From Desulfocapsa sp. (GTDB lineage: Bacteria > Desulfobacterota > Desulfobulbia > Desulfobulbales > Desulfocapsaceae): 64,000 nt of DNA. Position 1 is the stretch's first letter. The number at the start of each line of letters is the position of its first letter. The notes beneath the pieces were generated by a model, which was given only the letters and a program-made list of their open reading frames with translations, searched no databases and had not been told where the DNA came from. The position numbers were made by a program, and so were the translations under genes. Where the stretch lies: contig JAFLJS010000008.1 in NCBI GenBank assembly GCA_022712895.1, positions 124,001 to 188,000 on the forward strand. The letters run 5' to 3'. Of the stretch, positions 44,934 through 55,069 are shown one piece after another.

Positions 44934-45977
44934 ATGAAAAAAACGCCAAAATCCTTATTAATTGCAGCTGTAGCCGGTTGCGCAATGCTGTTCTCTCAAG
45001 TCCAGGCTCAAGCTGCCGAATCGACTTTTGAAACCGTGCAGAAACGTGGCTACCTCAACTGTATCATAGGAAACTCATTTGTCGGTTTTTATACAGTAGA
45101 TGATAAAGGTACATGGTCAGGTATGGATATCGATATCTGCCGTAGTGTTGCTGCTGCAGTTTTTGGAGATAAAGAGAAAGTAAAATTTAATTCAGTGCAA
45201 TGGGCTCAGAGTTTTACTTCCATTAAAAGTGGTGCCGGGGATCTCCTCTCCAAAGGCATGACCTGGACTCTGTCGCGGGACAGCAGCCAGGGTCTCGACT
45301 TTCTGGATACCTATTTTTACGATGGACAGGGTTTTATGGTTCGTACAGATAGTGGAATTAAATCTGCGCTTGACCTTAAAGGTGCAACCGTTTGTGTTTT
45401 AACCGGAACATCTTCCGAGCTCAATCTTACCGATTTCAATCGTTCCAATAACTTGAAGATGAAAACAGTTGTATTTGATGATGCATCCGTGCGAACCGCT
45501 GCTTTTTTTAATAAAAACTGTGATGCAATGACCAATGATAGATCTGGCCTGGCTGCAGCTCGTTCAACAGCTCTCAACCCTGCTGACTATGCAGTTCTCC
45601 CTGAGACAATTTCAAAAGAAGCGCTCTCTTTTGCTGTCCGCCAGAATGACAGTACCTGGGCAAATGTTGTTAAATGGACATTTGCTGCTCTTGTTGAAGC
45701 TGAAGAGCTGGGGATTACTTCTCAAAACATTGACGAAATCCGTAAAACCACTATAGATCCAGTAGTAAAACGTTTTCTCGGTCTGGAAGGAGACCTCCAC
45801 AAAGGACTTGGCTTACCACAAGACTGGGCGTATCAGGTCATTAAACAAGTTGGTAACTATGGTGAAGTGTATGAACGCAACCTTGGACCAGATACTGCCT
45901 TAGCCCTTGACCGTGAAGGAACATTGAATGCCTTATGGAAAAACGGTGGTTTGCTGTATTCCAAATCTTTCCGATAG
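44934..45977 (+). CDS. aapJ: Polar amino-acid ABC transporter, substrate-binding protein (AapJ-like)
   Basis: 347 residues with a signal peptide (KKTPKS, hydrophobic core, cleavage near AQA-AES). Family 3 binding-protein features are YLNCIIGNSFVGFYTVDDKG, the ligand loop WSGMDIDICRS, and NDRSGLAA. The Trp-rich C-terminal section (GLGLPQDWAYQVIKQVGNYGE) is typical of AapJ/BztA. TAGGAGAAATCAC precedes the ATG. A strong terminator follows, allowing high expression relative to the permeases. Ligand (general L-amino acids) is inferred from the family. Confidence 0.92.
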   Translation: MKKTPKSLLIAAVAGCAMLFSQVQAQAAESTFETVQKRGYLNCIIGNSFVGFYTVDDKGTWSGMDIDICRSVAAAVFGDKEKVKFNSVQWAQSFTSIKSGAGDLLSKGMTWTLSRDSSQGLDFLDTYFYDGQGFMVRTDSGIKSALDLKGATVCVLTGTSSELNLTDFNRSNNLKMKTVVFDDASVRTAAFFNKNCDAMTNDRSGLAAARSTALNPADYAVLPETISKEALSFAVRQNDSTWANVVKWTFAALVEAEELGITSQNIDEIRKTTIDPVVKRFLGLEGDLHKGLGLPQDWAYQVIKQVGNYGEVYERNLGPDTALALDREGTLNALWKNGGLLYSKSFR

Positions 45978-46007
45978 AATCTTCCTCTCAAAAAGCTGAC
46001 GATTAAT

Positions 46008-46056
46008 ACCTGGGGATACGCAATTTATGCGTATCCCCAGGTTTCTCCTTTTTTTT
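46008..46056 (+). terminator. Strong hairpin terminator between aapJ and aapQ
   Basis: ACCTGGGGATACGCA-ATTTA-TGCGTATCCCCAGGT has a perfect 15-bp stem and then TTTCTCCTTTTTTTT. Partial readthrough would set a binding-protein-rich stoichiometry. Confidence 0.92.
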
Positions 46057-46114
46057 ACATTACTCTGTCTCGAAAATCCCATTTGATGGCATCAAGGCGT
46101 TACCTATCTAAAAA

Positions 46115-47293
46115 TTGAGGCTTCACAAAATCATCACATTCAAAAAAATACTCTATGATTCGTCGTACCGATCCACACTCATCCAGAGTTTTACGCTGAT
46201 CTCCGTCGTTGCGATTGGGTATTATTTCTTCTCCAATGTTGTAAATAATCTACAGCGCATGGAGCTTCCATTTGGTTTTGACTTCATCAGTTCCACGGCA
46301 GGATTTGACATTGGCTGGTCAATCATCCCCTATGAACCGACCATGTCCTATGGACGTGTCTATCTGGTAGGAATTTTTAACACCCTCATTTTATCAGCGC
46401 TTATTATTCTTTTTGCAACCATCTCTGGCTTTGTCGTCGGAATCATTCGACTGTCACGAAACTTTCTCTTATCCCAATGTGCCAGATGGTATGTGGAGTT
46501 TATTCGTAATATACCACTGCTTATTCAAATTATATTCTGGTTTATTGTTGTATTTTCCACCCTTCCTCCTCCAAAGGAAAGCTATCATCTCCTTGACATC
46601 TTCTTTTTAAACAATCGGGGTTTTTATTTCCCGTCACCAGTATTTGAGTCAAATGCCAGCTGGACATTGATTACCACATTAATCGCGGGCATCGGCTCAT
46701 TCATTTTAATAAAAAAATCGAGAGCTTATCGCAAACTCAGCGGAAATCGTTTAGCAGCCTTATACCCCACCCTTTTGGCACTGCTAAGTGTTATAATCAT
46801 AGTATTTATTGCCACCGGCACCCCATTACACTGGAAAATTCCGACGCTACAGGGATTTAACTTTCAAGATGGTTATTTCTTCCCAACTGCCTTTGCAGCC
46901 GCCTTTGTTTCCATGACCATATATCGATCTGCAACCATAGGAGAGATGGTTCGGGCTGGCATCCAGTCAATTGATCGAGGCCAGCTTGAAGCAGCTGCTG
47001 CCATTGGCTTTTCCCCCTTTAAGACTTTACGACTAATCATTGTACCCCAGGCAGCTCGAGCTATTTTACCACCACTTATTAATATTTGGCTGACCATACT
47101 TAAAGAATCTTCATTGGCAGTTGCCATCGGGTTCCCGGAATTAGTCTCTGTTTTCATACAAACTTCTCTTAATCAAACCGGGCGAGCTATTGAAATAGTT
47201 ATGATGGTAATGTTTTTTTATATGTGTACCAGTTTATTGATCTCCTTTGTCATGAATCGCTACAATAAACGCATTCAAATGCAGGAGGGATAA
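46115..47293 (+). CDS. aapQ: Amino-acid ABC transporter permease (AapQ-like)
   Basis: 392 residues with about eight membrane segments and an EAA loop (AAAIGFSPFKTLRLIIVPQAAR). The first codon in the open frame is TTG at 46115, with no clear ribosome-binding site. No in-frame ATG occurs until about 48 residues later, so the start is uncertain. Typical of AapQ/BztB, which is about 395 residues. Its stop is one base from the aapM ATG. Confidence 0.9.
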   Translation: MRLHKIITFKKILYDSSYRSTLIQSFTLISVVAIGYYFFSNVVNNLQRMELPFGFDFISSTAGFDIGWSIIPYEPTMSYGRVYLVGIFNTLILSALIILFATISGFVVGIIRLSRNFLLSQCARWYVEFIRNIPLLIQIIFWFIVVFSTLPPPKESYHLLDIFFLNNRGFYFPSPVFESNASWTLITTLIAGIGSFILIKKSRAYRKLSGNRLAALYPTLLALLSVIIIVFIATGTPLHWKIPTLQGFNFQDGYFFPTAFAAAFVSMTIYRSATIGEMVRAGIQSIDRGQLEAAAAIGFSPFKTLRLIIVPQAARAILPPLINIWLTILKESSLAVAIGFPELVSVFIQTSLNQTGRAIEIVMMVMFFYMCTSLLISFVMNRYNKRIQMQEG

Positions 47294-47294
47294 A

Positions 47295-48638
47295 ATGGAC
47301 AATCAACAGAAAAAACACGGTGCTTTGCTCAAATTTGTTCCCCGGCCAGACCGCCCGCCAATAACAATCACTTATGGTCCTGTCGGATGGTTGAAAAAAA
47401 ACCTGTTTGGTAATCTCTGGAACAGCTTATTAACAATTACGGTCTTTTTTCTATTATTTTTATTGCTGAAGCCTTTTCTGGAATGGACGCTTTTCAAAGC
47501 CGTCTGGTCAGCATCAACCCGCCGTGAATGTTTATCAATTAGTCCGGACGGTGCCTGTTGGGCAGGAATTTTCCCATGGGTGAACAACCTTTTATACGGC
47601 CTTTATCCTGATGCGCTCCAATGGAGAGTAAACCTTGCTTTTGCTATTGGCCTGCTCTGGTTTGTGCCTTTGGCACTCAAAAAAGTACAACAAAAAATAC
47701 TGTTTGCACTTATGGGTGTAATGTTGTTTCCCTTTCTGGCAAATTATTTGTTTCTGGGAGGAGACCGAAGCAGTGTACATTATATCGTTGCCTGCTCAGC
47801 ACTTGCTTACTTACTGACCTTATACATCAACATTATTTTAACATACCTGAACGGCAAGCGACTCGAGCAACACCTCGAAACATTTATGGAGCGTTTTTCC
47901 AAAAAACGGGCAGCTCTTTTAGGGCATTCAACTATCTGGTTTTTCCTTACTGTTGTAATTGCATACGTATTCAAGGATCAAGCTCTTGAACATGTAGGTG
48001 TTGATGCATGGGGCGGTCTTTTCCTGACCTTGATCATTTCCGGTGTTTCAATTGTCATGGCGTTACCAATTGGCATTATTTTAGCACTTGGCCGACGCTC
48101 AGAGATGCCAATAATTAAATGGTTTTCAATTTCCACAATTGAAGTTGTCCGCTCTGTTCCGATGATCACAGTCTTATTCATGTCTGTTACCATGCTGCCT
48201 CTCTTCTTCCCCAACACCATGGAGCTAAACAAACTGGTACAAGTACTTGTCGCAGTATGCCTGTTTGCCGGTGCATATATGGCAGAAACTGTGAGAGGTG
48301 GTTTACAGGCAATTTCACGTGGTCAATATGATGCTGCGAAATCACTTGGCCTCGGGTACTGGCGTACAATGATCTTCATTATTCTCCCCCAGGCATTAAG
48401 AATCATGATTCCCAATATTGTCACTTCCTTTATCAGCTTGTTTAAAGACACAACTCTTGTATCAATCATCGGACTTTTTGATATTATGCTGATGGCTCGA
48501 AATATTTCAATTGATAAAAACTGGCTTGGTCTCCATACCGAGCCACTTGTTGCCATTTCAGTATTGTTTTTTGTTTTCTGTTACAGCATGTCAGAATACA
48601 GCCAACGACTGGAAAAAAAATTGAACACCAATAGATAA
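47295..48638 (+). CDS. aapM: Amino-acid ABC transporter permease (AapM-like)
   Basis: 447 residues with about nine hydrophobic segments; permease EAA loop in AAKSLGLGYWRTMIFIILPQALR. Pairs with AapQ in the AapJQMP/Bzt importers. GCAGGAGGGATAAA gives a good ribosome-binding site that overlaps the end of aapQ. Confidence 0.92.
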   Translation: MDNQQKKHGALLKFVPRPDRPPITITYGPVGWLKKNLFGNLWNSLLTITVFFLLFLLLKPFLEWTLFKAVWSASTRRECLSISPDGACWAGIFPWVNNLLYGLYPDALQWRVNLAFAIGLLWFVPLALKKVQQKILFALMGVMLFPFLANYLFLGGDRSSVHYIVACSALAYLLTLYINIILTYLNGKRLEQHLETFMERFSKKRAALLGHSTIWFFLTVVIAYVFKDQALEHVGVDAWGGLFLTLIISGVSIVMALPIGIILALGRRSEMPIIKWFSISTIEVVRSVPMITVLFMSVTMLPLFFPNTMELNKLVQVLVAVCLFAGAYMAETVRGGLQAISRGQYDAAKSLGLGYWRTMIFIILPQALRIMIPNIVTSFISLFKDTTLVSIIGLFDIMLMARNISIDKNWLGLHTEPLVAISVLFFVFCYSMSEYSQRLEKKLNTNR

Positions 48639-48641
48639 CAA

Positions 48642-49415
48642 ATGGAAAGCACATCTACAAATCCCCGGACAAAGCCTGAAAGAACTGCTATTGAAATCAC
48701 TGGAATGAACAAATGGTATGACAAATTTCACGTTCTGAAGGATATTTCGCTTTCAGTTACAGAAAAAGAAATTATTGTTGTTTGCGGACCGTCAGGATCT
48801 GGAAAATCAACTCTCATCCGTTGCATCAATCAGCTTGAACAGTATCAGGAAGGTACTATCTCCTTATTCGGAGAGAAGCTTGAAAAAAACAAAAAAGGGG
48901 CAAACCTTGTCCGTGATAATGTGGGAATGTTATTTCAGAATTTCAACCTGTTCCCCCATTTGACCATACTGGAAAACTGTACACTTGGCCCAATATGGCT
49001 TCATAAGATACCTGAACATCTGGCAATTGAACAATCAACCGCATTGCTGAATAGAGTAGGAATTGCTGAGCTTGCATCAAAATACCCAGGCCAGGTATCA
49101 GGAGGGCAACAACAGCGCGTCGCAATCGCCCGCTCTCTTGCCATGAAACCCAAAATCATGCTATTTGACGAACCAACATCCGCTCTTGATCCTGAAATGA
49201 TTAAAGAGGTTCTCGATGTTATGATTGATCTGGCCCATTCCGGAATGACCATGATCTGTGTCACGCATGAAATGCAATTTGCCCAGCAGGTCGCTGATCG
49301 GGTCGTATTTATGGCAGATGGCGAAATTGTCGAAGAAGGCCCTCCTGAACAAGTACTAAAAGATCCTAAATGGGACAGGACAAGTCTCTTTCTTCAGCAT
49401 ATTTTGAGTCATTAA
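48642..49415 (+). CDS. aapP: Amino-acid ABC transporter ATP-binding protein (AapP-like)
   Basis: 257 residues with Walker [14 protein letters not shown]-loop [14 protein letters not shown], signature [14 protein letters not shown], Walker [15 protein letters not shown] and H-loop VTHEM. GlnQ-type polar amino-acid ATPase. Last gene of the importer unit; the next gene starts 54 bp later. Confidence 0.95.
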   Translation: MESTSTNPRTKPERTAIEITGMNKWYDKFHVLKDISLSVTEKEIIVVCGPSGSGKSTLIRCINQLEQYQEGTISLFGEKLEKNKKGANLVRDNVGMLFQNFNLFPHLTILENCTLGPIWLHKIPEHLAIEQSTALLNRVGIAELASKYPGQVSGGQQQRVAIARSLAMKPKIMLFDEPTSALDPEMIKEVLDVMIDLAHSGMTMICVTHEMQFAQQVADRVVFMADGEIVEEGPPEQVLKDPKWDRTSLFLQHILSH

Positions 49416-49469
49416 CAATTTAATCATCAAACATGGTCACACGACCTATATACAATTACAGGCATCCAC

Positions 49470-50882
49470 ATGTTACAGAACCTTTCAATTACATTCCAGA
49501 ATATTGCCCTGGTCAAAGAGATAGAATCGCTCGAAAACCCAGGTGGACTCGAAAAACGCGTTGCGTTAATCCCACATGATGTGGGGACATTGACCGCTCT
49601 TGGTGTAAACGTATTTGTTGAATCCAGTGCAGGTGAGGGAGTTGGTTTCTCCGATGAAGAGTATCTTGAAAACGGTGCCGTAATACAAAATGCAGATCAG
49701 ATATATAACGATAAAGATTTAATTATCAAATTTAAAGGTCCTGCTTTAGAGTCCATTCCCCAAATGAAAAAGAACTGTACGCTACTCTGTATGGCTCATT
49801 TCAATTCTTTTCCCCAAAGAGCTCAATTGCTTAAGGATCACCGCATTAACGTAATTGCCATGGAGGAGATACTCGAATCGCCAAAAGTCCAGACAGATGA
49901 ACAGATACTTGCACGTGTGGCAATGGCAGAAGCATTACAAGAGTTTATCGATAACAAGACAATTAACAATTTAAAAATATTTGTTATGGGACACAATGAT
50001 CGACTGGCAGGATCAATACGGCGAGCAGGAAACCGTAACCCTCAGTCACTTGCTGTTTTGTATTCAGATGTGAAGTTTGAGGAATTGCAGGCAACCGGAA
50101 ACGAGACACTCTATTTTTATGATGGGCAGGATTTTAATGACCCGAATACCATCCTTCCCCAATTAAAAGAATGTGATTCTCATATTTTTGACCTTCATGC
50201 ATTTGAATTGGAGACGGGTAAAGAAGCCATTGCTGAATACAGAAAATCACATCCTCCTGTTGATTTTGGTTTGCGGCGTATCCAATGTCTCCACGAGACA
50301 GGACAGGCAGGTGCCCGCTACGGGCTAAAAGTCCTCAAAGAAAATAAACCACAAATAGATATTGCAGATGCCAAAGTAGTTGTTCTTGGATATGGAAATG
50401 TGGCGCGTGGGGCAATGCATGAAATATATGCCCATGGTGTTAAAACCATCCATGTTTTAGGTCGCACCCAAACGACTGAAGAACGGATTAAACATTGGCT
50501 GAAAGACGTTGACTTAGTGGTAAATGGCGCTGATCTTCCAATTGATTTACGAGGTGTAACGTACCTTATAACGAATGATCATATCAAAACCATTATTCCT
50601 GCCGGTTCGGTGGTCATAGACCTGGTCAGCGGCAGTGAAACAAATCGCAGCGGAGTCGAAGCGGTAATCAGCGCTACTTTTTTGACTGATCCATGTTTCA
50701 CACAAGATAAGGTTACAATTTCATCTTTATGGGGCTGGCCTATGATGGGTATGAACAGAGAGAGTACAGAGAGGTATTCAAAACAAATTGTAGATGTTTT
50801 AATGGGCCGAGAGAAACTGCTTGAAGGACTGGGTTCGCTGGCTCCTGGTGTGCAGCGGGCTTTGGTCTGTGGTCCTTTTTGA
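49470..50882 (+). CDS. Alanine dehydrogenase/PNT-family oxidoreductase
   Basis: 470 residues. The N-terminal part, VKEIESLENPGGLEKRVALIP with FVESSAGEGVGFSDEEY, is the AlaDH/PNT N-terminal domain. A Rossmann loop ADAKVVVLGYGNVARGAMHE lies near residue 305. It is longer than alanine dehydrogenase (about 370) and has an insertion around 170-270. Relatives also include N5-(carboxyethyl)ornithine synthase and lysine-ketoglutarate reductase, so an opine or amino-acid dehydrogenase role is likely. It follows the amino-acid importer in the same direction and converges on the saccharopine genes. Confidence 0.75.
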   Translation: MLQNLSITFQNIALVKEIESLENPGGLEKRVALIPHDVGTLTALGVNVFVESSAGEGVGFSDEEYLENGAVIQNADQIYNDKDLIIKFKGPALESIPQMKKNCTLLCMAHFNSFPQRAQLLKDHRINVIAMEEILESPKVQTDEQILARVAMAEALQEFIDNKTINNLKIFVMGHNDRLAGSIRRAGNRNPQSLAVLYSDVKFEELQATGNETLYFYDGQDFNDPNTILPQLKECDSHIFDLHAFELETGKEAIAEYRKSHPPVDFGLRRIQCLHETGQAGARYGLKVLKENKPQIDIADAKVVVLGYGNVARGAMHEIYAHGVKTIHVLGRTQTTEERIKHWLKDVDLVVNGADLPIDLRGVTYLITNDHIKTIIPAGSVVIDLVSGSETNRSGVEAVISATFLTDPCFTQDKVTISSLWGWPMMGMNRESTERYSKQIVDVLMGREKLLEGLGSLAPGVQRALVCGPF

Positions 50883-50965
50883 AATCACTGGATAAGCACC
50901 TTGGCCCGCATTTCTAATGCACATTTTACAAACAGAAAACCTTTGGCAAAAAATACACCAAGAGG

Positions 50966-52270
50966 CTAAACAAATTCACTCAGATATTCATATTGATCAG
51001 TCAAGCAACCATTATATAAAATGGATGCCTTTCTTATTTCAGAGGGAAGCTCGACAACATTAAAGTCTGCTTTAAAATCCGCCGAAACAACACCATCCAC
51101 AAAAACCATTAATTCCTTGGAAAACTCACTAGATGCTTCACGCGGGAATTCGCAGGGAAGGTTATCAATTGCCATCACGGTTATCCCACTATCCTGTATC
51201 CCATCCACAAAACTATCGCTTTCGGCGTAATACGTATAGCAGGCCTTATCCGGCATCGTTGATTCTCTGGTAATTTCAACAGAGCCATTAATATCACAGG
51301 TAATATCACCTATTGTTTTTAGGCCTGATTTTTCGATCACAGACAAATTCTTTTTGAGATCATTTTTAGTAACAAATCTTGGATATTTTTCCGTCCAGTA
51401 GACACCATTTATTAGTATTTTCAGATACGGAAGATACTTATGGAAAATAGATTCAAATCGTTGAGGATGGTCAAAATATTCCTGTAGATCAAACGATCCA
51501 CTGAGTGCTTTTACAATATCTTTTTCTTTAAATACAGTTTTATACAGACAATGATTATCCGAAAGACTTCCCTTCTTCTGCAATTCTTCCAATTGATTTG
51601 GCTCGATGGTTTCAAAAGGCAGCAGGTCGAATATTTCCTGTGCTCCTTTTGACACATTACCATATCCTAAGAATCCGACCGTTAAAGGAAGCAACTCTTT
51701 GGGAAGACCATCTTTTGAAATCATTTCTCCAATTTTCTGAAAATGTTTTTTGGCTTCTACCAGGGATTCGTATTGATACGCCTGTCGCACTTCTGCAAAC
51801 GGTGTCTCATATCCGTTCAACTGCATTTTTTTACCAAAGGCATGCAGGGTTTCGATCAATCCTGCAAGTCCGGCATAACGGCTGAATGTTATTAAACGGT
51901 TATTTTCTTTGCCGGTAATACGTTCATAGTCGATCAGGTTACATTCAAGATCCATCAATTTTTTCAGCAGACCCATATTATACGACTGCCCTTTGACAGT
52001 GTGGGAGAAAAACAGGTATGTTTTTCCCTGCTCAAGAAGATGGAGTGGGATTTCTTTCACTGCAAAGATGATATCTGCCGCTTGCAAATCTTCATTGACT
52101 TCAGCACCGGCCTGCCGATATTCATCGTCACTGAAAATACGGATTTCTGAAGGCTGAATAATGGTTTTAATCCCATACTTTTCCCCTAACTCCAAAACAT
52201 CATTTGGAACAAGAGGAACTCTTCTTTCCCATTTATTCTTATCTTCTCTTCGAATACCAATAATCTTCAT
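50966..52270 (-). CDS. Lysine-ketoglutarate reductase-like protein (saccharopine-forming)
   Basis: 434 residues resembling the N-terminal half of plant/animal bifunctional LKR/SDH. It starts IGIRREDKNKWERRVPLVPND, with RIFSDDEYRQAGAEV, TYLFFSHTVKGQ, LITFSRYAGLAGLIETLHAF and the dinucleotide region VGFLGYGNVSKGAQEIF. It condenses lysine and 2-oxoglutarate to saccharopine. It lies 61 bp downstream of saccharopine dehydrogenase in one unit, so the enzyme that is fused in eukaryotes is split here. Lysine as substrate is inferred. Confidence 0.82.
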   Translation of the reverse strand: MKIIGIRREDKNKWERRVPLVPNDVLELGEKYGIKTIIQPSEIRIFSDDEYRQAGAEVNEDLQAADIIFAVKEIPLHLLEQGKTYLFFSHTVKGQSYNMGLLKKLMDLECNLIDYERITGKENNRLITFSRYAGLAGLIETLHAFGKKMQLNGYETPFAEVRQAYQYESLVEAKKHFQKIGEMISKDGLPKELLPLTVGFLGYGNVSKGAQEIFDLLPFETIEPNQLEELQKKGSLSDNHCLYKTVFKEKDIVKALSGSFDLQEYFDHPQRFESIFHKYLPYLKILINGVYWTEKYPRFVTKNDLKKNLSVIEKSGLKTIGDITCDINGSVEITRESTMPDKACYTYYAESDSFVDGIQDSGITVMAIDNLPCEFPREASSEFSKELMVFVDGVVSADFKADFNVVELPSEIRKASILYNGCLTDQYEYLSEFV

Positions 52271-52331
52271 TATATTGTCCCACTCATTATTTTACAGTTT
52301 TGTAATTGTATAAATAATATTCATTTTGACT

Positions 52332-53543
52332 TCAAAGCATCTCTTCTATTTTAGATTCGACACGCATCCCCCGAGCTTCCACCTCTTTAATAAATTCATG
52401 GGGTGGCACATGGCGCACAGGTGACAAAAGACCCGTTTCAGTAATCTTCCCGGAAAGAATCATCAAAGCACCAATGCTAGCTGTAAAGCCTACGGTACGG
52501 TTCATGGCAAAAAGCCCGGTTGTAAGATCCCGATAATCGATCAGATCATAAGTGACTTTCACCTTTTTAGTATCTTTCAAGCCCCATGCTTCAACTCGCA
52601 ATAGAGCGATGTCTTTCTCATCATTTTTATATTGAAGTTTAGGAGGTAAACATTTTGCGAGAAAAGAGCGAGGAGAAATTTCGGTATTATTTACACTGAT
52701 CGGAGTATCATCAAGCAGGCCAAGTTCCACCATTGTCCGCCAGAATTTTGAATGTCCGGGCCATCTCAGTGCGTAACGACCCATTTCCAGCAGCTCATTA
52801 TCAAGCCCGAATATTTCCACATATCGTTCGGCATTTCCGTTAAGATACGCTTCCACTGTGCCAATACCTGGAAATTCAATTTCATGAACATTTTCTTCTT
52901 TGAAGATCTCATTTCCGGGCACAATACGAAGTTTGCCGTCTTGAACAAACCGGGCTTCACGAACATACACATCAAGAACCCGGTCAAAAATCCAGGTTAT
53001 TTTGTATTTGATCGGGCTGTCATCTGCACATTCAGGTGCAGGCATTCCCCCACCATAAGAATTAATGCCATACACCACGTCCAACTCATCCATGGCTAGA
53101 CGACCCAGAACCAGGTCAATCCCCGGATCCAATCCCATTTCAGGGAGAATAATAATATTTTTTTCCTTTGCAATATCAGCAAGTACACTTAAATCATATG
53201 TGTAATTTGAACTGACAAAAGGAATTCCCGCGTCAAGAGCAGCCTTGGCGGCTGTTAGTGCCAACTGGATAGGCAGCATGCAGATGACGATGTCAACGGC
53301 CATTTCGGAGAATTTTGCTGCCAATTCATCTGCTACTGAGACATCAAGCCTGACAGCTGTAGTCTTTGTATACCCTCTTATCGTCAGATAGCTATCCGCC
53401 TCAGCCAGACTTTTTTCTGTTGGAAAAAGATCAGCAGCAAAGATCCCGGTAATGAGGTTGCTCGATTCCAAGTCATGAATAACCGCCTTTCCCTGTAGGC
53501 CCATGCCCAGAACAATTGCTTTCATTTCCTTATGATTATCCAT
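52332..53543 (-). CDS. Saccharopine dehydrogenase (Sacchrp_dh_NADP type)
   Basis: 403 residues. Rossmann start MKAIVLGMGLQGKAVIHDL, then family motifs ILPEMGLDPGIDLVLGRLAM and YGINSYGGGMPAPECADDSP. It would split saccharopine to glutamate and 2-aminoadipate semialdehyde. First gene of the pair with the LKR-like protein; GGAAT precedes the chosen ATG, and a second ATG six codons later is possible. A dispersed repeat begins right at its promoter side. Confidence 0.88.
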   Translation of the reverse strand: MDNHKEMKAIVLGMGLQGKAVIHDLESSNLITGIFAADLFPTEKSLAEADSYLTIRGYTKTTAVRLDVSVADELAAKFSEMAVDIVICMLPIQLALTAAKAALDAGIPFVSSNYTYDLSVLADIAKEKNIIILPEMGLDPGIDLVLGRLAMDELDVVYGINSYGGGMPAPECADDSPIKYKITWIFDRVLDVYVREARFVQDGKLRIVPGNEIFKEENVHEIEFPGIGTVEAYLNGNAERYVEIFGLDNELLEMGRYALRWPGHSKFWRTMVELGLLDDTPISVNNTEISPRSFLAKCLPPKLQYKNDEKDIALLRVEAWGLKDTKKVKVTYDLIDYRDLTTGLFAMNRTVGFTASIGALMILSGKITETGLLSPVRHVPPHEFIKEVEARGMRVESKIEEML

Positions 53544-53556
53544 TTTTTATTCCGAT

Positions 53557-53810
53557 GCAAAATACGATTGCAGCCACCAATATGGCACCCAAGTAAGTTA
53601 AACCCAAAAACCAGAGAAAACACCTTATAATACTCACTCCAAAACGGCAACATCAAAATCCCGTATTTGTTGAGCACTCACGGCCACAATATATGTTATC
53701 ATTCCAGCCGGTTACCAGGGAACCCCGACAAAACACAAAGATAGTCCCTGAGTTCACCGCTGGCTATCAGTCTCCGCCGTAAACGGGCTCATTATTGCCC
53801 GACCAGCTGT
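53557..53810. repeat. Dispersed intergenic repeat, copy B
   Basis: The longest copy. Its left part (AAAATACGATTGCAGCCACC...) matches copy D at 44484; its middle and right parts (CTTATAATACTCACTCCAAA to CCGTAAACGGGCTCATTATT) match copy A at 24082-24252. The right end holds a small palindrome ACGGGC...GCCCG. The gap to 53897 is otherwise empty. Confidence 0.6.
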
Positions 53811-53897
53811 CGTCGACGGAATCAGAATATCTCTTAGCTTGGGGGGGATCAGGTCTAATACCTCGATGCCGAAAGATTAGAAGACGATAATTCAGGG

Positions 53898-54956
53898 CTA
53901 TTGAAACAACTCCAGAAATTCTTTATACCCTTCCTCGCTCAGCTTTTCCTTAGGAACAAAACGTAAAGCGGCGGAGTTTATACAGTATCGTTGCCCGGTA
54001 GGTTCCGGGCCGTCATCAAATACATGGCCAAGATGAGAATCCCCACGACTGCTCCGCACTTCTGTACGAACGGAAAACAGACCACGATCTTCTTTTTCAA
54101 GCACATTTTTGGCTTCCAGAGGTCTTGTAAAACTTGGCCAGCCAGTGCCTGATTTATATTTATCTTTTGAGCTGAACAAGGGTTCACCGGATACGATATC
54201 CACATAGATTCCTTCTGTCTTATTATCCCAGAATTCGTTGTCAAAAGAAGGTTCTGTCCCTTCTTTCTGAGTCACTTTGTATTGCAGAGGAGTGAGAGCG
54301 GAACGCAACTCTTTATCTGATGGTTTGCTGTATTCAGCTTTCTGTTGCGCCAGTTTCTGGGGCCAGACCGTTTCCACAAAAACTTTCCGCCCTGATCCCG
54401 CCTTATAGGCGGAATAATGGGCATAATTTTTTTTATAATAGTCTTGATGGTACTCTTCTGCCTGATAAAAAGGTTCTTCTTTCACCACAGCTGTTTTGAT
54501 TGATTTATCGAAAATTGCCGAGTCCTGCAAACGCTGTTTTGACTCTTCAGCAATACGCTTTTCCTCTGCATTTCCGTAAAAAATAGCAGTTTTATAGTGG
54601 GAGCCCCGATCAGCAAATTGCCCTCCATCATCGGTGGGATCTATCTGACGCCAAAAGGTTTCTAAAAGCTCACTATAACTTATTTTTTCAGGATCATAAC
54701 GTACCTCTACTGACTCGATGTGATCTGTACGACCACTACTGACCAGATCATAGCGCGCGTCTTCTTCTGTTCCACCGCTGTATCCAGCCGTTACATCGAT
54801 CACTCCCGTAAGCTCTTCAAAGGGGGATTCCATGCACCAGAAGCAGCCACCACCGAATACTGCCCTTCGTTCTTCTGCCATTACGTTGCTCCCATAAGTC
54901 AAGAGTATTGAAAGTATAACAATTACAAGCTTTACAGCTCTCTGATTTTGTATCAT
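53898..54956 (-). CDS. msrAB: Secreted peptide methionine sulfoxide reductase MsrA-MsrB fusion
   Basis: 352 residues from ATG 54956, placed by GGAGACTAGG; a TTG four codons earlier lies inside that site. An N-terminal signal/anchor (about 6-27, ending VMAEERR) sends it to the periplasm. MsrA follows, with catalytic [14 protein letters not shown]. MsrB (about 215-350) has [22 protein letters not shown] and catalytic Cys in [11 protein letters not shown]. The zinc CxxC pairs of some MsrB proteins are absent. It repairs oxidised methionine, notable in a probable anaerobe. Confidence 0.95.
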   Translation of the reverse strand: MIQNQRAVKLVIVILSILLTYGSNVMAEERRAVFGGGCFWCMESPFEELTGVIDVTAGYSGGTEEDARYDLVSSGRTDHIESVEVRYDPEKISYSELLETFWRQIDPTDDGGQFADRGSHYKTAIFYGNAEEKRIAEESKQRLQDSAIFDKSIKTAVVKEEPFYQAEEYHQDYYKKNYAHYSAYKAGSGRKVFVETVWPQKLAQQKAEYSKPSDKELRSALTPLQYKVTQKEGTEPSFDNEFWDNKTEGIYVDIVSGEPLFSSKDKYKSGTGWPSFTRPLEAKNVLEKEDRGLFSVRTEVRSSRGDSHLGHVFDDGPEPTGQRYCINSAALRFVPKEKLSEEGYKEFLELFQ

Positions 54957-55069
54957 CCTAGTCTCCAATTTGCGGGAATCATTCCTACAGGAAAGAAGTA
55001 TACACTGTCACCCCAAAGAACAAGAAAAAAGACACCAGACTTCTCGCTTTTTTACTTTTTTAATCTGAT

